DNA of 64,000 bases, from the NCBI RefSeq assembly GCF_000717345.1, contig NZ_JNZA01000013.1, positions 139,013-203,012 of the forward strand. The letters are read 5' to 3'. Both the position numbers and the translations under genes were made by a program. This DNA is from Streptomyces lydicus. Lineage in GTDB: Bacteria > Actinomycetota > Actinomycetes > Streptomycetales > Streptomycetaceae. Shown in pieces: positions 1-9,488 of the stretch (position 1 is the stretch's first letter; every line of letters starts with the position of its first letter). The notes beneath the pieces were generated by a model. That model had not been told where the DNA came from, did not search any database, and worked only from the letters and a program-made list of their open reading frames with translations.

Positions 1-324
1 GAACCGATCGGGCTGGTCCGAAATCCGGACATCCTCGCCGAGCTGTCCGCCGACCGCGCCCGCCCCGGTCAGGTCGTCGTGGGCTTCGCCGCGGAGACCG
101 ACGACGTGCTCGCCAACGGCCGCGCCAAACTCGCCCGCAAGGGCTGTGACCTGCTGGTCGTCAACGAGGTGGGGGAGGACAAGGCGTTCGGTTCGGCGGA
201 GAACGAGGCGGTCGTGCTGGCCTCCGACGGCAGTGAGACCCCGGTCCCGTACGGGCCGAAGGACGCCCTCGCGGACCGGGTCTGGGACCTGGTGGTGCCC
301 CGCCTGGCGGAGCGTTCGGCCTGA
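1..324 (+). CDS. coaBC: Coenzyme A biosynthesis bifunctional protein CoaBC, C-terminal end (partial)
   Basis: The reading frame is open from the first base and ends at TGA 322-324, giving the last 107 residues. The motif RNPDIL followed by VVGFAAETDD and GCDLLVVN is typical of the CoaB (phosphopantothenate-cysteine ligase) half of CoaBC, which joins cysteine to 4'-phosphopantothenate before decarboxylation by the CoaC half. The N-terminal flavin-dependent decarboxylase lies outside the window. It sits directly upstream of metK in the same direction, the usual actinobacterial arrangement. The family call is firm; the length cannot be judged because the gene is cut by the window edge. Confidence 0.93.
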   Translation, partial: EPIGLVRNPDILAELSADRARPGQVVVGFAAETDDVLANGRAKLARKGCDLLVVNEVGEDKAFGSAENEAVVLASDGSETPVPYGPKDALADRVWDLVVPRLAERSA

Positions 325-517
325 TCCCGCGGTACGGCCGATTTCCGCCCCCCGGTCACCCCACCGGCCCCACAAAAACCGGCGTGTCCCCTTGACCCGG
401 TACAGACTCAAGGTGATCGTCCTACCGTGAGGCGTGGTGTCCCAGGTCACCGGGGGTCCAGAAATCGAGACCGTGTGCCCGAACGCCACATCCGACCGAT
501 AAACTGGCGAGTGGATC

Positions 518-540
518 GGGCCGAGCGCAGCTCTCGGCCC
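518..540 (+). promoter_or_regulatory. Hairpin in the metK leader
   Basis: GGGCCGAG (518-525) pairs perfectly with CTCGGCCC (533-540) across a 7-nt loop, ending 46 nt before the metK GTG. No U-tract follows, so it is not an obvious terminator. It may be an mRNA leader structure; no known SAM riboswitch core is visible. A TTGACC hexamer at 392-397 is a possible -35 box for metK, with no convincing -10. Confidence 0.4.
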
Positions 541-586
541 TTCCGCCAATGATCAGCCAGCAGCCGCTGCAACCCCAGGGAGCGAT

Positions 587-1795
<1,209 letters not shown>

Positions 1796-1819
1796 GCCCG
1801 CTCACGTCGCTCGACCGAA

Positions 1820-1854
1820 CACGGCCCCGGACCGCTTGGCGGTGCGGGGCCGTG
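1820..1854 (+). terminator. metK terminator
   Basis: CACGGCCCCG (1820-1829) pairs with CGGGGCCGTG (1845-1854), and the inner segment CCGC/GCGG extends the stem around a 3-nt loop with a single mismatch. It begins 25 bp after the metK stop and lacks a U-run, as is common for actinobacterial terminators. Confidence 0.8.
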
Positions 1855-1906
1855 GGCTGTCCACAGACCCGGACCGTTGTCCGACCCGTCTGCTAAGACT
1901 GGAGCT

Positions 1907-4051
1907 GTGAGCAGGGAGAACGGGCGGTCGGAGGTGGGTGTGGAGGCGTCGGGGACGGGGGAGCAGCTGGCGCTGATCCGGGAGGCCGTGCGGGAGAAGA
2001 AGGCCGACCGGGCCAAGCCGCGGACCTGGCGGGGGGCCGAGCTGGCGGCTGAGCTGCCGGTGGCGCGGGTGCTGGTGGACAAGGGGCTGGTGCACCTCGA
2101 CCGGTACTTCGACTACGCGGTGCCGGCGGCCATGGACGCCGAGGCGCAGCCCGGGGTGCGGGTGCGGGTGCGGTTCGGTGCCGGGGAGAAGGGCGGCCGG
2201 CGCGAGGGCGGCAAGCTGGTCAGCGGCTTCATCGTGGAGCGGGTGGCGGAGAGCGAGTACCGCGGGGTGCTGGCGCCCCTCGCGCAGGTGCTGTCGCCGG
2301 AGCGGGTGCTGTCGCCGGAGCTGCTGGGGCTGTGCCGGGCGGTGGCGGACCGGTATGCGGGGACGCTGGCCGATGTGGTGCAGCTGGCGGTGCCGCCCCG
2401 GCGGGCCCGCGCCGAGGCCAAGCCCTCGCCGCCCCTGCTGGCGCCCAACGCCCCGCCAGAAGTGGGGAGTTGGGCCCGCTACGGCGCGGGGGCCGGGTTC
2501 CTTTCGGCGCTGACGCGCGGGGACGCGCCGCGGGCGGTGTGGACGGCGCTGCCGGGGGCGACCTGGCCGCAGGAGCTGGCGCGGGCGGCGGCCGCGGCGC
2601 TGGCGGGCGGGCGCGGCGCGCTGGTCGTGGTGCCCGACGGGCGGGCCGCGGCGCGGGTCGACGAGGCGCTCGGCGAGCTGATCGGGGAGGGCCGGCACGT
2701 ACTGCTGACCGCCGATGCCGGGCCCGAGGAGCGATACCGCCGCTGGCTGGCGGTGAGCCGGGGCTCGGTGCGCGCCGTGATCGGGACGCGTGCGGCGATG
2801 TTCGCGCCGGTCGCCGACCTCGGGCTGGTGGCGCTGTGGGACGACGGCGACTCCAGCCACAGCGATCCGCACGCGCCGCAGCCGCACGCCAGGGAAGTGC
2901 TCATCCAGCGGTCGGTCAACGAGCGGGCCGGGTTCCTGCTGGGCGGCCTGAGCTGCACGGTCGAGGCCGCGCAGCTGGTGGAGACCGGCTGGGCGCGGCC
3001 GTTGACCGCGGAGCGCGAGCAGGTCCGGGCCGCGGCGCCGCTGGTGCGGACGATCGGTGAGGGCGACGAGGCGCGGGACGCCGCGGCCCGGGCCGCCCGG
3101 CTGCCGAGCATGGCCTGGCAGGTGGTGCGCGACGGGCTCACCCGGGGACCGGTGCTGGTGCAGGTGCCGCGCCGCGGTTACGCGCCCCGGCTCGCGTGCG
3201 AGCGGTGCCGCACCCCGGCCCGCTGCCGGGCCTGCGCCGGACCGCTGGAGGCCCAGGAGGCCGGCGCGCTCGCCTGTGCGTGGTGCGGGCGGGCGGAGCC
3301 CGACTGGCACTGCGCGGAGTGCGGGGGCGCGCGGCTCCGGGCCCAGATCGTCGGGGCCCGGCGGACGGCGGAGGAGCTGGGGCGGGCGTTCCCCGCGGTG
3401 CCGGTGCGCACGTCGGGGCGCGACCACGTGCTGACGACGGTGCCCGGCGCGCCGGCGCTGGTGGTGAGCACGCCCGGCGCGGAGCCGGTGGCCGAGGGGG
3501 ACGGCTATGCCGCCGCGCTGCTGCTGGACGGCTGGGCGCTGCTGGGGCGGCCGGATCTGCGCGCCGGGGAGGAGGCGCTGCGCCGCTGGCTGGGCGCCGC
3601 CGCACTGGTGCGCGGCCAGGCGGCGGGCGGCACGGTCGCGGTGATCGCGGAGCCCACGCTGCGGCCGGTGCAGGCCCTGGTGCGCTGGGACCCGGTGGGC
3701 CATGCGGTCCGCGAGCTCGCCGAGCGGGCCGAGCTGGGCTTTCCGCCGGTGTCCCGGATGGCCTCGGTGGCGGGCCGCGGCGAGGATGTGGCGGAGCTGC
3801 TGCGTACGGCCGAACTCCCTTCGGGCGCTGAGGTGTTGGGGCCGGTTCCGCTGCCGGTGCCGGATGCCGGGCGGCCGCGCCGGCCGGGCGATCCCCCGCC
3901 GGGGGAGGAGTGGGAGCGGGCGCTCGTACGGGTCCGTCCCGGCCAGGGGGCGGCGCTCGCCGCGGCGCTCAAGGCGGCACGGGCGGCGCGGCTGGTCAAG
4001 CGGGAGGGCGAGGCGGTACGGGTCCGGATCGATCCGCCGGATCTGGGGTGA
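1907..4051 (+). CDS. priA: Primosomal protein N' (PriA-like, helicase motifs decayed)
   Basis: PriA homologue expected to recognise stalled replication forks and help reload the replisome. The N-terminal DNA-binding domain (about residues 30-140) is recognisable, and a cysteine-rich zinc-binding block at about 430-475 (CxxC and CxxC pairs) is intact. The ATPase motifs are not: the Walker A position near residue 213 reads LPGATWPQ with no GKT, and the DEAH box position near 311 reads WDDGDSS. This fits the actinobacterial PriA type that lacks helicase activity. GTG 1907 (SRENG) is chosen over the in-frame TTG 1877 because a -10-like TAAGACT ends 6 bp before it, suggesting leaderless translation. 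Length 714 residues. Confidence 0.9.
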   Translation: MSRENGRSEVGVEASGTGEQLALIREAVREKKADRAKPRTWRGAELAAELPVARVLVDKGLVHLDRYFDYAVPAAMDAEAQPGVRVRVRFGAGEKGGRREGGKLVSGFIVERVAESEYRGVLAPLAQVLSPERVLSPELLGLCRAVADRYAGTLADVVQLAVPPRRARAEAKPSPPLLAPNAPPEVGSWARYGAGAGFLSALTRGDAPRAVWTALPGATWPQELARAAAAALAGGRGALVVVPDGRAAARVDEALGELIGEGRHVLLTADAGPEERYRRWLAVSRGSVRAVIGTRAAMFAPVADLGLVALWDDGDSSHSDPHAPQPHAREVLIQRSVNERAGFLLGGLSCTVEAAQLVETGWARPLTAEREQVRAAAPLVRTIGEGDEARDAAARAARLPSMAWQVVRDGLTRGPVLVQVPRRGYAPRLACERCRTPARCRACAGPLEAQEAGALACAWCGRAEPDWHCAECGGARLRAQIVGARRTAEELGRAFPAVPVRTSGRDHVLTTVPGAPALVVSTPGAEPVAEGDGYAAALLLDGWALLGRPDLRAGEEALRRWLGAAALVRGQAAGGTVAVIAEPTLRPVQALVRWDPVGHAVRELAERAELGFPPVSRMASVAGRGEDVAELLRTAELPSGAEVLGPVPLPVPDAGRPRRPGDPPPGEEWERALVRVRPGQGAALAAALKAARAARLVKREGEAVRVRIDPPDLG

Positions 4052-4082
4052 GGCCCCGGCGCCGGGGCCGCGGACATGGCGC

Positions 4083-4119
4083 CGCCCCGGGACCGTGGGC
4101 GGTGAGCGGTCCCGGGGCG
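4083..4119. terminator. Bidirectional terminator between priA and the HTH gene
   Basis: CGCCCCGGGACCG (4083-4095) and CGGTCCCGGGGCG (4107-4119) are perfect 13-bp arms around an 11-nt loop, between two convergent genes. A shorter palindrome GCCCCGGCGCCGGGGC lies just upstream at about 4053-4068. Confidence 0.75.
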
Positions 4120-4175
4120 TTGGCGAGCGATGCGCAGCGAGCCGCGCCGGTGGGGGGGGCAGTCCGGTGGGGGTG

Positions 4176-4730
4176 TCAGCCGTTGCGGGGGCCGGGGAAG
4201 GCGCCCGGGCGGGTCGGCTCCTCGCGGGAGGCCGCGGAGGGCTGGGTGGGCATCGAGCGGGCGGGGGGGACGGACGGCGTGCCGGGCAGTCCGTTGGCCA
4301 TGGTCACCGCGCGGCCGGCGGCGGCGTCGGACGTGCGGACCACCGGCTCGGCGCCGCTGTCCGCGGCGGCGGGCTGGGCGGCCGTCCTGCGGGCACCGTA
4401 ACGCCGGTGCACGGCCTGCTTGGTGACGCCGAGCGCCGAACCCACCGCGTCCCAGGAGAAGCCCAGCGAACGATCGAAGTCGACCGCCGCCGTGACGAGG
4501 GTTTCGACGCTGTCGCGCAGTTCCTGGGCGAGCCGCACGGTCGGGGCGGGCGCGCGTCCGTAGACGACGAAGCCCGCGGACGGGCCCGTACGCCGCGGCC
4601 GGTAGACGTTGCCGAGCTGGGCGGTCAGCGTGCGCAGTGCGTCCACCTGCCGGCGGACCCGCTCGATGTCCCGCACCAGGAGATGCAGGCTGGCGCGCGC
4701 CTGGGCGTCGTGGGTTGCGTGGTCGGCCAT
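4176..4730 (-). CDS. Small HTH-containing protein of unknown function
   Basis: A 184-residue protein. The N-terminal part (about 8-45) is a charged amphipathic helix that may form a coiled coil ([18 protein letters not shown]). Residues about 65-115 include [21 protein letters not shown] followed by a helix-turn-helix, [20 protein letters not shown], resembling sigma- or MarR-type DNA-recognition helices. The C-terminal 70 residues are Ala/Pro-rich and probably disordered. The start is ATG 4730, preceded by GAGAGG, rather than the TTG two codons upstream. It diverges from fmt across a 252-bp spacer with an inverted repeat that could be its own operator. Role unknown; DNA binding is an inference from the HTH. 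Confidence 0.8.
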   Translation of the reverse strand: MADHATHDAQARASLHLLVRDIERVRRQVDALRTLTAQLGNVYRPRRTGPSAGFVVYGRAPAPTVRLAQELRDSVETLVTAAVDFDRSLGFSWDAVGSALGVTKQAVHRRYGARRTAAQPAAADSGAEPVVRTSDAAAGRAVTMANGLPGTPSVPPARSMPTQPSAASREEPTRPGAFPGPRNG

Positions 4731-4778
4731 GAGCAAGCCTCTCGAACCGGCGTGGAAAAGGTAAGTGGTGAAAGCGAG

Positions 4779-4822
4779 CGGGCCGCCAAAGCGGCCCGGT
4801 CGTAGGTCAATGCTGTTTGACC
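4779..4822. promoter_or_regulatory. Hairpin plus inverted repeat between the HTH gene and fmt
   Basis: CGGGCCGC (4779-4786) and GCGGCCCG (4791-4798) form an 8-bp stem with loop CAAA. Six bases later GGTCAA (4805-4810) and TTGACC (4817-4822) are perfect 6-bp arms spaced by 6 nt, consistent with a dimeric regulator site. The nearest candidate regulator is the HTH protein encoded at 4176-4730. Confidence 0.4.
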
Positions 4823-4935
4823 AACGCGACAGCAGCGCCTCTGGTCACGGTATGGGGGCGTGCGAGGTTTTGCGGGAGGCGCGGGAAATGTCGTACGCCC
4901 CCTCGATCTCTCGGCATGACCTGGGCCAAGACCCC

Positions 4936-4941
4936 TAGACT
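4936..4941 (+). promoter_or_regulatory. Candidate -10 box of the fmt promoter
   Basis: TAGACT matches the streptomycete principal-sigma -10 consensus (TAGRMT) and lies 41 bp before the fmt start. No good -35 hexamer is visible at 17-18 bp. Confidence 0.45.
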
Positions 4942-4982
4942 GGTGCGTCGTTCCGCTGCGTGTGAGAGGTAGATCGCCACCC

Positions 4983-5927
4983 ATGAGGCTTGTCTTCGCC
5001 GGCACCCCCGAGGTCGCCGTACCCGCCCTCGATGCCCTGATCGCCTCGGAGCGGCATGACGTCGTGGCCGTCGTGACCCGGCCCGACGCGCCCGCAGGAC
5101 GCGGCCGGCACCTGGTCGCGAGCCCCGTCGCGGAGCGCGCGGAGGAGGCCGGTATCGAGGTGCTCAAGCCCGCCAAGCCGCGCGACGAGGACTTCCTGGC
5201 CCGGCTGCGGGAGATCGCGCCGGACTGCTGCCCGGTGGTCGCCTACGGCGCGCTGCTGCCGAAGGCCGCACTCGACATCCCCGCCAAGGGGTGGGTCAAT
5301 CTGCACTTCTCGCTGCTGCCCGCATGGCGCGGCGCCGCGCCCGTCCAGCACGCGGTGCTCGCCGGCGACGAGGTGACCGGCGCCTCCACCTTCCAGATCG
5401 AGGAGGGCCTCGACTCCGGCCCGGTCTACGGGGTGTTGACCGAGGAAGTCCGCCCGACGGACACCAGCGGCGATCTGCTCACCCGGCTGGCGTTCGCCGG
5501 CTCCGGGCTGCTCGTCGCGACGATGGACGGCATCGAGGACGGCGCCCTCCAGGCGGTGCCGCAGCCCGCCGAGGGCATCACCCTCGCCCCGAAGATCGAG
5601 GTCGAGGACGCAAAGGTCGACTGGTCGGCACCGGCGCTCCGCGTCGACCGGCTGATCCGCGCCTGCGCGCCGGCGCCCGGGGCCTGGACGGTCTTCCGCG
5701 GCGAGCGCCTGAAGCTGATCTCGGCCACCTCCGCCGAGGGCCACGCCGAGCCGGCCCTCGCCCCCGGCGAACTCGCCGTCACGAAGAAGGCGGTGTACGT
5801 CGGCACCGGCAGCCACCCCGTCGAGCCGCTCTGGGTGCAGCCGCAGGGCAAGAAGCCGATGAAGGCGGCGGACTGGGCGCGCGGCGTCCGCATCGAGGCG
5901 GGCGAGCGGCTGGGCGAGTCCGGCTGA
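4983..5927 (+). CDS. fmt: Methionyl-tRNA formyltransferase
   Basis: Formylates initiator methionyl-tRNA with 10-formyltetrahydrofolate, so that translation starts with fMet. The 314-residue protein has the N-terminal catalytic domain with [15 protein letters not shown] (residues 4-18) and the folate-binding signature [17 protein letters not shown] near 105-121, then a C-terminal tRNA-binding domain from about 205. The start is ATG 4983, with GAGAGG about 12 bp upstream; an in-frame GTG at 4962 would leave that ribosome site inside the gene. rsmB follows 104 bp downstream, the usual fmt-rsmB order, so the two probably share transcription. Confidence 0.97.
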   Translation: MRLVFAGTPEVAVPALDALIASERHDVVAVVTRPDAPAGRGRHLVASPVAERAEEAGIEVLKPAKPRDEDFLARLREIAPDCCPVVAYGALLPKAALDIPAKGWVNLHFSLLPAWRGAAPVQHAVLAGDEVTGASTFQIEEGLDSGPVYGVLTEEVRPTDTSGDLLTRLAFAGSGLLVATMDGIEDGALQAVPQPAEGITLAPKIEVEDAKVDWSAPALRVDRLIRACAPAPGAWTVFRGERLKLISATSAEGHAEPALAPGELAVTKKAVYVGTGSHPVEPLWVQPQGKKPMKAADWARGVRIEAGERLGESG

Positions 5928-6031
5928 CGACGGGGCCGCGGCCGCCCGGGCCCTCCCCGCGCGCTGCCGCCGGCGCGCCCGCGTAGGCTGGGACGGCACC
6001 CTCCTCATCTCGTATCCGGAGCACCTTTTTC

Positions 6032-7465
6032 GTGAGTCAGCAGCCCCGTAGCCGCCCCGGCAAGCCCTATCGCCGTCCGAAGAAGGACCCGGTCCGGATC
6101 CTCGCGTTCGAGGCGCTGCGGGCGGTCGACGAGCGGGACGCCTACGCCAACCTCGTCCTGCCGCCGCTGCTGCGCAAGGCGCGCGAGGGCGGCGACTTCG
6201 ACACCCGGGACGCGGCGCTCGCCACGGAACTGGTCTACGGCTCGCTGCGGCGCCAGGGCACGTACGACGCGATCATCGCGCAGTGCGTGGACCGCCCGCT
6301 GCGCGAGGTGGACCCGCCGGTCCTGGACGTGCTGACGCTCGGCGCGCACCAGCTGCTGGGTACCCGCATCCCCACGCACGCCGCGGTCAGCGCCACCGTC
6401 GAGCTGGCGCGGGTGGTGCTGGGCGACGGGCGGGCCAAGTTCGTCAACGCGGTGCTCCGCAAGATCGCGGCCGATGACCTGGACGGCTGGCTGGAGCGGG
6501 TCGCCCCGGACTACGACGAGGACCCCGAGGACCACCTCGGCATCGTCCACGCCCACCCCCGCTGGATCGTCTCGGCACTGTGGGACGCCCTCGGCGGCGG
6601 CCGGGCCGGCATCGAGGACCTACTGGAGGCGGACAACGAGCGCCCCGAGGTGACGCTGGTGGCCCGGCCCGGCCGGGCCACCGCCGAGGAGCTGCTGGCC
6701 GCGGCCGGCGAGGAGAGCGCGCTGCCGGGCCGCTGGTCGCCGTACGCGGTCCGGCTCGCGGAGGGCGGCGAGCCGGGCGCGCTGGACCCGGTGCGCGAGG
6801 GGCGCGCCGGGGTGCAGGACGAGGGCAGCCAGCTGGTCGCCCTCGCGCTGGCGAACGCGCCGGTCGAGGGCGCCGACCGGCGCTGGCTCGACGGCTGCGC
6901 CGGCCCCGGCGGCAAGGCCGCCCTGCTCGCCGCGCTCGCCGCACAGCGCGGCGCCGCTCTGGTGGCCTCCGAGAAGCAGCCGCACCGGGCGCGTCTGGTG
7001 GCCCGGGCGCTGGACGGCAACCCCGGCCCGTACACGGTGATCGCGGCCGACGGCACCCGCCCGGCCTGGCAGCCCGGCAGCTTCGACCGCGTCCTGATGG
7101 ACGTGCCGTGCACCGGCCTGGGCGCGCTCCGCCGCCGCCCGGAGGCGCGCTGGCGCCGCCGCCCCGAGGACCTCGACGGTTTCGCCCCGCTCCAGCGCGA
7201 GTTGCTGCGCCAGGCGCTCGCGGCGGTACGGGTCGGCGGCGTCGTCGGCTATGCGACCTGCTCGCCGCACCCGGCGGAGACCCGGGCCGTGGTCGAGGAC
7301 GTCATCAAGGGCCGCGGCGGCCCGGCCGTGGACGTGGAGTGGATCGACGCCCGGCCGCTGATGCCCGGTGTGCCGGCCCTCGGCGACGGCCCGGACGTCC
7401 AGCTGTGGCCCCACCTGCACGGCACGGACGCGATGTACCTGGCCCTGCTGCGCCGCACGAGCTGA
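6032..7465 (+). CDS. rsmB: 16S rRNA (cytosine-967 C5) methyltransferase
   Basis: SAM-dependent methyltransferase of the RsmB/Sun (NOL1/NOP2) family that methylates 16S rRNA. The 477-residue protein has an N-terminal NusB-like RNA-binding domain (about 22-150) followed by the Rossmann methyltransferase domain. Visible are the SAM-binding segment WLDGCAGPGGKAALLA near 288-303, DVPCTG near 357-362 and YATCSPHP near 407-414, whose Cys is the catalytic nucleophile in the family. The GTG start at 6032 has GGAG about 12 bp upstream. It follows fmt in the same direction. Downstream, the P450 and MarR genes separate it from rpe. Confidence 0.96.
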   Translation: MSQQPRSRPGKPYRRPKKDPVRILAFEALRAVDERDAYANLVLPPLLRKAREGGDFDTRDAALATELVYGSLRRQGTYDAIIAQCVDRPLREVDPPVLDVLTLGAHQLLGTRIPTHAAVSATVELARVVLGDGRAKFVNAVLRKIAADDLDGWLERVAPDYDEDPEDHLGIVHAHPRWIVSALWDALGGGRAGIEDLLEADNERPEVTLVARPGRATAEELLAAAGEESALPGRWSPYAVRLAEGGEPGALDPVREGRAGVQDEGSQLVALALANAPVEGADRRWLDGCAGPGGKAALLAALAAQRGAALVASEKQPHRARLVARALDGNPGPYTVIAADGTRPAWQPGSFDRVLMDVPCTGLGALRRRPEARWRRRPEDLDGFAPLQRELLRQALAAVRVGGVVGYATCSPHPAETRAVVEDVIKGRGGPAVDVEWIDARPLMPGVPALGDGPDVQLWPHLHGTDAMYLALLRRTS

Positions 7466-7466
7466 G

Positions 7467-7503
7467 CGACGGCCGGATTCCCCGGGCGCATCCGGCGCCG
7501 TCG
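7467..7503. terminator. Terminator between convergent rsmB and the P450 gene
   Basis: CGACGGCCGGAT (7467-7478) pairs with ATCCGG...CCGTCG (7490-7503), with a 2-nt bulge and an 11-nt loop. It begins 1 bp after the rsmB stop and lies between convergent genes. Confidence 0.6.
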
Positions 7504-7526
7504 TGGTGTGCGCGGAGCCGTCGGCG

Positions 7527-8693
7527 TCAGCTGTGCAGTGTGACGGGGAGAGCCGTCAGCCGGCTTCCTTGCAGCCCGCCGAGGGTGGCCTGCCGGAGCT
7601 CGGTGAAGGGGATGGCGAGGCAGGCGTCGGGAAAGTCCGTTCGCAGCACCGTGGCCACCGCGCGCAGTTCGAGTTGTGCGAGTCGAGCGCCGACGCAGAA
7701 GTGCGGGCCGGCGCCGAAGGCCAGGTCCGGCCCGGGTGAGCGGGCGGCGTCGGTGTTGATTCCCTGGATGTCGACGAGCACGGGTGCGCGGGAGGGAAGT
7801 CGCGTCCCGGCGAGTTCCAGCTCGGTGGTGGTGAACCGCCAGAGGGTCAAAGGGGCGGGCGGGTGCTGCCTGAGCGTCTCACGGACCAGTTCGTCGATGC
7901 TCCCCTCGTCGGCCGGGGGCCGGTGCGGGCGGTCCGCGAGGGCGTACGCCATAACGGTGCCGAGGGCGGCGTCGGTGGTGAGCTGTCCGGCGAAGATCAG
8001 CGCGAACAAGTGGTACTGCAGCTGCTCCTGGGTGGTGTGTGCGGGGACTCGGTCACGCAGCTCGGCGGCGAGGCCCCGGCGGTTGTCGCCGAGCCCGGAA
8101 GCGGCGAGTGCGGTGAGTGCGGCGATTGCGCTGCCCTGGGCGCCGGGTTGGTTGCTGAGCATCCGCCTGCAGGCGTCGGCTGCCCGGTCGACGTGTTCGA
8201 GGGGGATGCCGAGCAGGTCGAGCAGGACGGTGAGCGGATAGCGGGTGGTGAAGCCCGCCATGAGGTCGATCTCCGTGCGGTCGGCGGCGAGTTCGGTGAG
8301 TAACTCCCGGGCGATCGCGTGGATCCGACCGGACTGCTCGCTGATCCGTTGGGCGTTGAGGAGCGGGGCGTGGGCGCGTCGCAGTTCGGCGTGTTCGGGG
8401 CCGTCGAGGGTGGTGAGGGACGGCTGCTCGGCGGCGGTCTGCTCAAGTCCGGCGGAGCGACGATCCCAGCCGGGAGGCGCGAACGCGGGGTCCTTGGAGA
8501 TCCGGGGGTCGAGGAGCACCTCGCGTGCCAGGGCGTTGTCGGTCACGATCCAGGCCCGTCCTCCGGCCGGGGCGTCCACTTGGACGAGGGGGCCGGCGGC
8601 GCGCAGGGCGGCGTGGACCGGGTCGGGTTCGGTGATGCCGCGGACGGTTGCGGCGAACGGGTCGATGCCCTCGAGGTAGGGGGCGTTCAGCAT
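7527..8693 (-). CDS. Cytochrome P450 with shortened meander
   Basis: Soluble bacterial haem monooxygenase, 388 residues, substrate unknown. Visible are the I-helix segment AGQLTTD (235-241), the K-helix ExxR as ETLR (272-275) and the haem loop FGAGPHFCVGA (326-336), where Cys333 is the thiolate ligand. Odd feature: between about 308 and 326 the usual meander with its PxRF motif is missing, and VLVDIQGINTDAARSPGPDLAFG runs straight on where 10-12 more residues are normal. The Arg of the E-R-R triad is therefore absent. The start is ATG 8693, because GGAG lies 6 bp before it; ATG 8705 has no ribosome site. It diverges from a MarR gene and is probably controlled by it. Confidence 0.9.
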   Translation of the reverse strand: MLNAPYLEGIDPFAATVRGITEPDPVHAALRAAGPLVQVDAPAGGRAWIVTDNALAREVLLDPRISKDPAFAPPGWDRRSAGLEQTAAEQPSLTTLDGPEHAELRRAHAPLLNAQRISEQSGRIHAIARELLTELAADRTEIDLMAGFTTRYPLTVLLDLLGIPLEHVDRAADACRRMLSNQPGAQGSAIAALTALAASGLGDNRRGLAAELRDRVPAHTTQEQLQYHLFALIFAGQLTTDAALGTVMAYALADRPHRPPADEGSIDELVRETLRQHPPAPLTLWRFTTTELELAGTRLPSRAPVLVDIQGINTDAARSPGPDLAFGAGPHFCVGARLAQLELRAVATVLRTDFPDACLAIPFTELRQATLGGLQGSRLTALPVTLHS

Positions 8694-8793
8694 CTGGGGC
8701 TCCATGAGTAGGGGGAGGGGCGGGGGAGCGATTGCGACCCGGTGCGGGCCGCAATCCGCTACGCCTCCACGTCAAGTGGCTTCATGGGCGAGA

Positions 8794-8817
8794 TACTTCA
8801 TCATGAAGTAACTTCGT
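8794..8817. promoter_or_regulatory. Palindromic MarR-type operator between the P450 and marR genes
   Basis: TACTTCAT (8794-8801) and ATGAAGTA (8803-8810) are perfect 8-bp arms around one base, a 17-bp palindrome of MarR-operator size. A second, overlapping imperfect palindrome follows, ATGAAGT-A-ACTTCGT (8803-8817, 6 of 7 matches). The block lies 85-108 bp upstream of the chosen marR start and about 100 bp upstream of the P450 start, placed to control both divergent genes. Confidence 0.7.
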
Positions 8818-8901
8818 GAGGAAGCTATGCTGCTCGGCGACAGGGTGTCAACGCGTGCCGGCGAAATGAACCGTCGGCGGCAAGGGGAAGGGAGGGGCCC
8901 G

Positions 8902-9390
8902 GTGGACGAATCGGTGCCCGGTGGCGTCGCGGCGCAGCGCGAGCAGTTGGCGGAAGCCCTCAGGGCCTACGGTGCGAGCTTCACCGAACTGGGCCGACGC
9001 TTCGCCGCTCAGCTCGGCGTGCACTCCACCGATGCTTTCGCTCTGCTGGAGATCGCCTCCGCCGAAGCCAGGGGCGTCCCGCTGTCCCCGGCTCTGCTCG
9101 GCAACCGCATCCCCCTGTCCTCGGGGGCCATGACCGCACTGCTCAACCGCCTCGAACGGGCCGGGTACGTCATCCGCACCCGCGAACACACCGACCGGCG
9201 CATCGTCACCCTGCGCAGCACCCCCCAGGCCAAGGAACGCGCGGAGGCGTTCTTCGGCCCCGTCAACGCACGCCAGGACGCCGTCTTGTCCCGGTACCCG
9301 TCCGAGCTGCTTCAGCAACTGGAGACCGTCCTGACCCAACTGCGCTCCACCATGGACACGCCGCTCACAGGGCAAGCCGGGGACGTGTGA
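8902..9390 (+). CDS. MarR-family transcriptional regulator
   Basis: Winged-helix repressor of the MarR family, 162 residues from GTG 8902. The recognition region [19 protein letters not shown] is followed by the wing motif [19 protein letters not shown], whose DRR...L pattern is diagnostic for MarR proteins. GTG 8902 is preferred because GGGAGG lies 6-12 bp upstream; in-frame ATGs at 8827 and 8866 have weaker spacing, although the former has GAGGAAG 2 bp away. The divergent P450 and the shared palindrome suggest it represses the P450 and itself and responds to a small ligand, perhaps the P450 substrate. The ligand is unknown. Confidence 0.88.
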   Translation: MDESVPGGVAAQREQLAEALRAYGASFTELGRRFAAQLGVHSTDAFALLEIASAEARGVPLSPALLGNRIPLSSGAMTALLNRLERAGYVIRTREHTDRRIVTLRSTPQAKERAEAFFGPVNARQDAVLSRYPSELLQQLETVLTQLRSTMDTPLTGQAGDV

Positions 9391-9488
9391 CGGCGGATCG
9401 ACCGCCCGGCATGCCGGGGGCGGCGCCCGCCGGCGTCCGGTGCCGTCCCGCCGCCGTCGGTGTGCGGGCGGGACGCCATACTGGGGGC

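Noticed and set aside
325..586. SAM riboswitch upstream of metK
   Set aside because: No recognisable SAM-I, SAM-II or SAM-IV core; only one short hairpin is visible, so it is listed as an unassigned leader structure.
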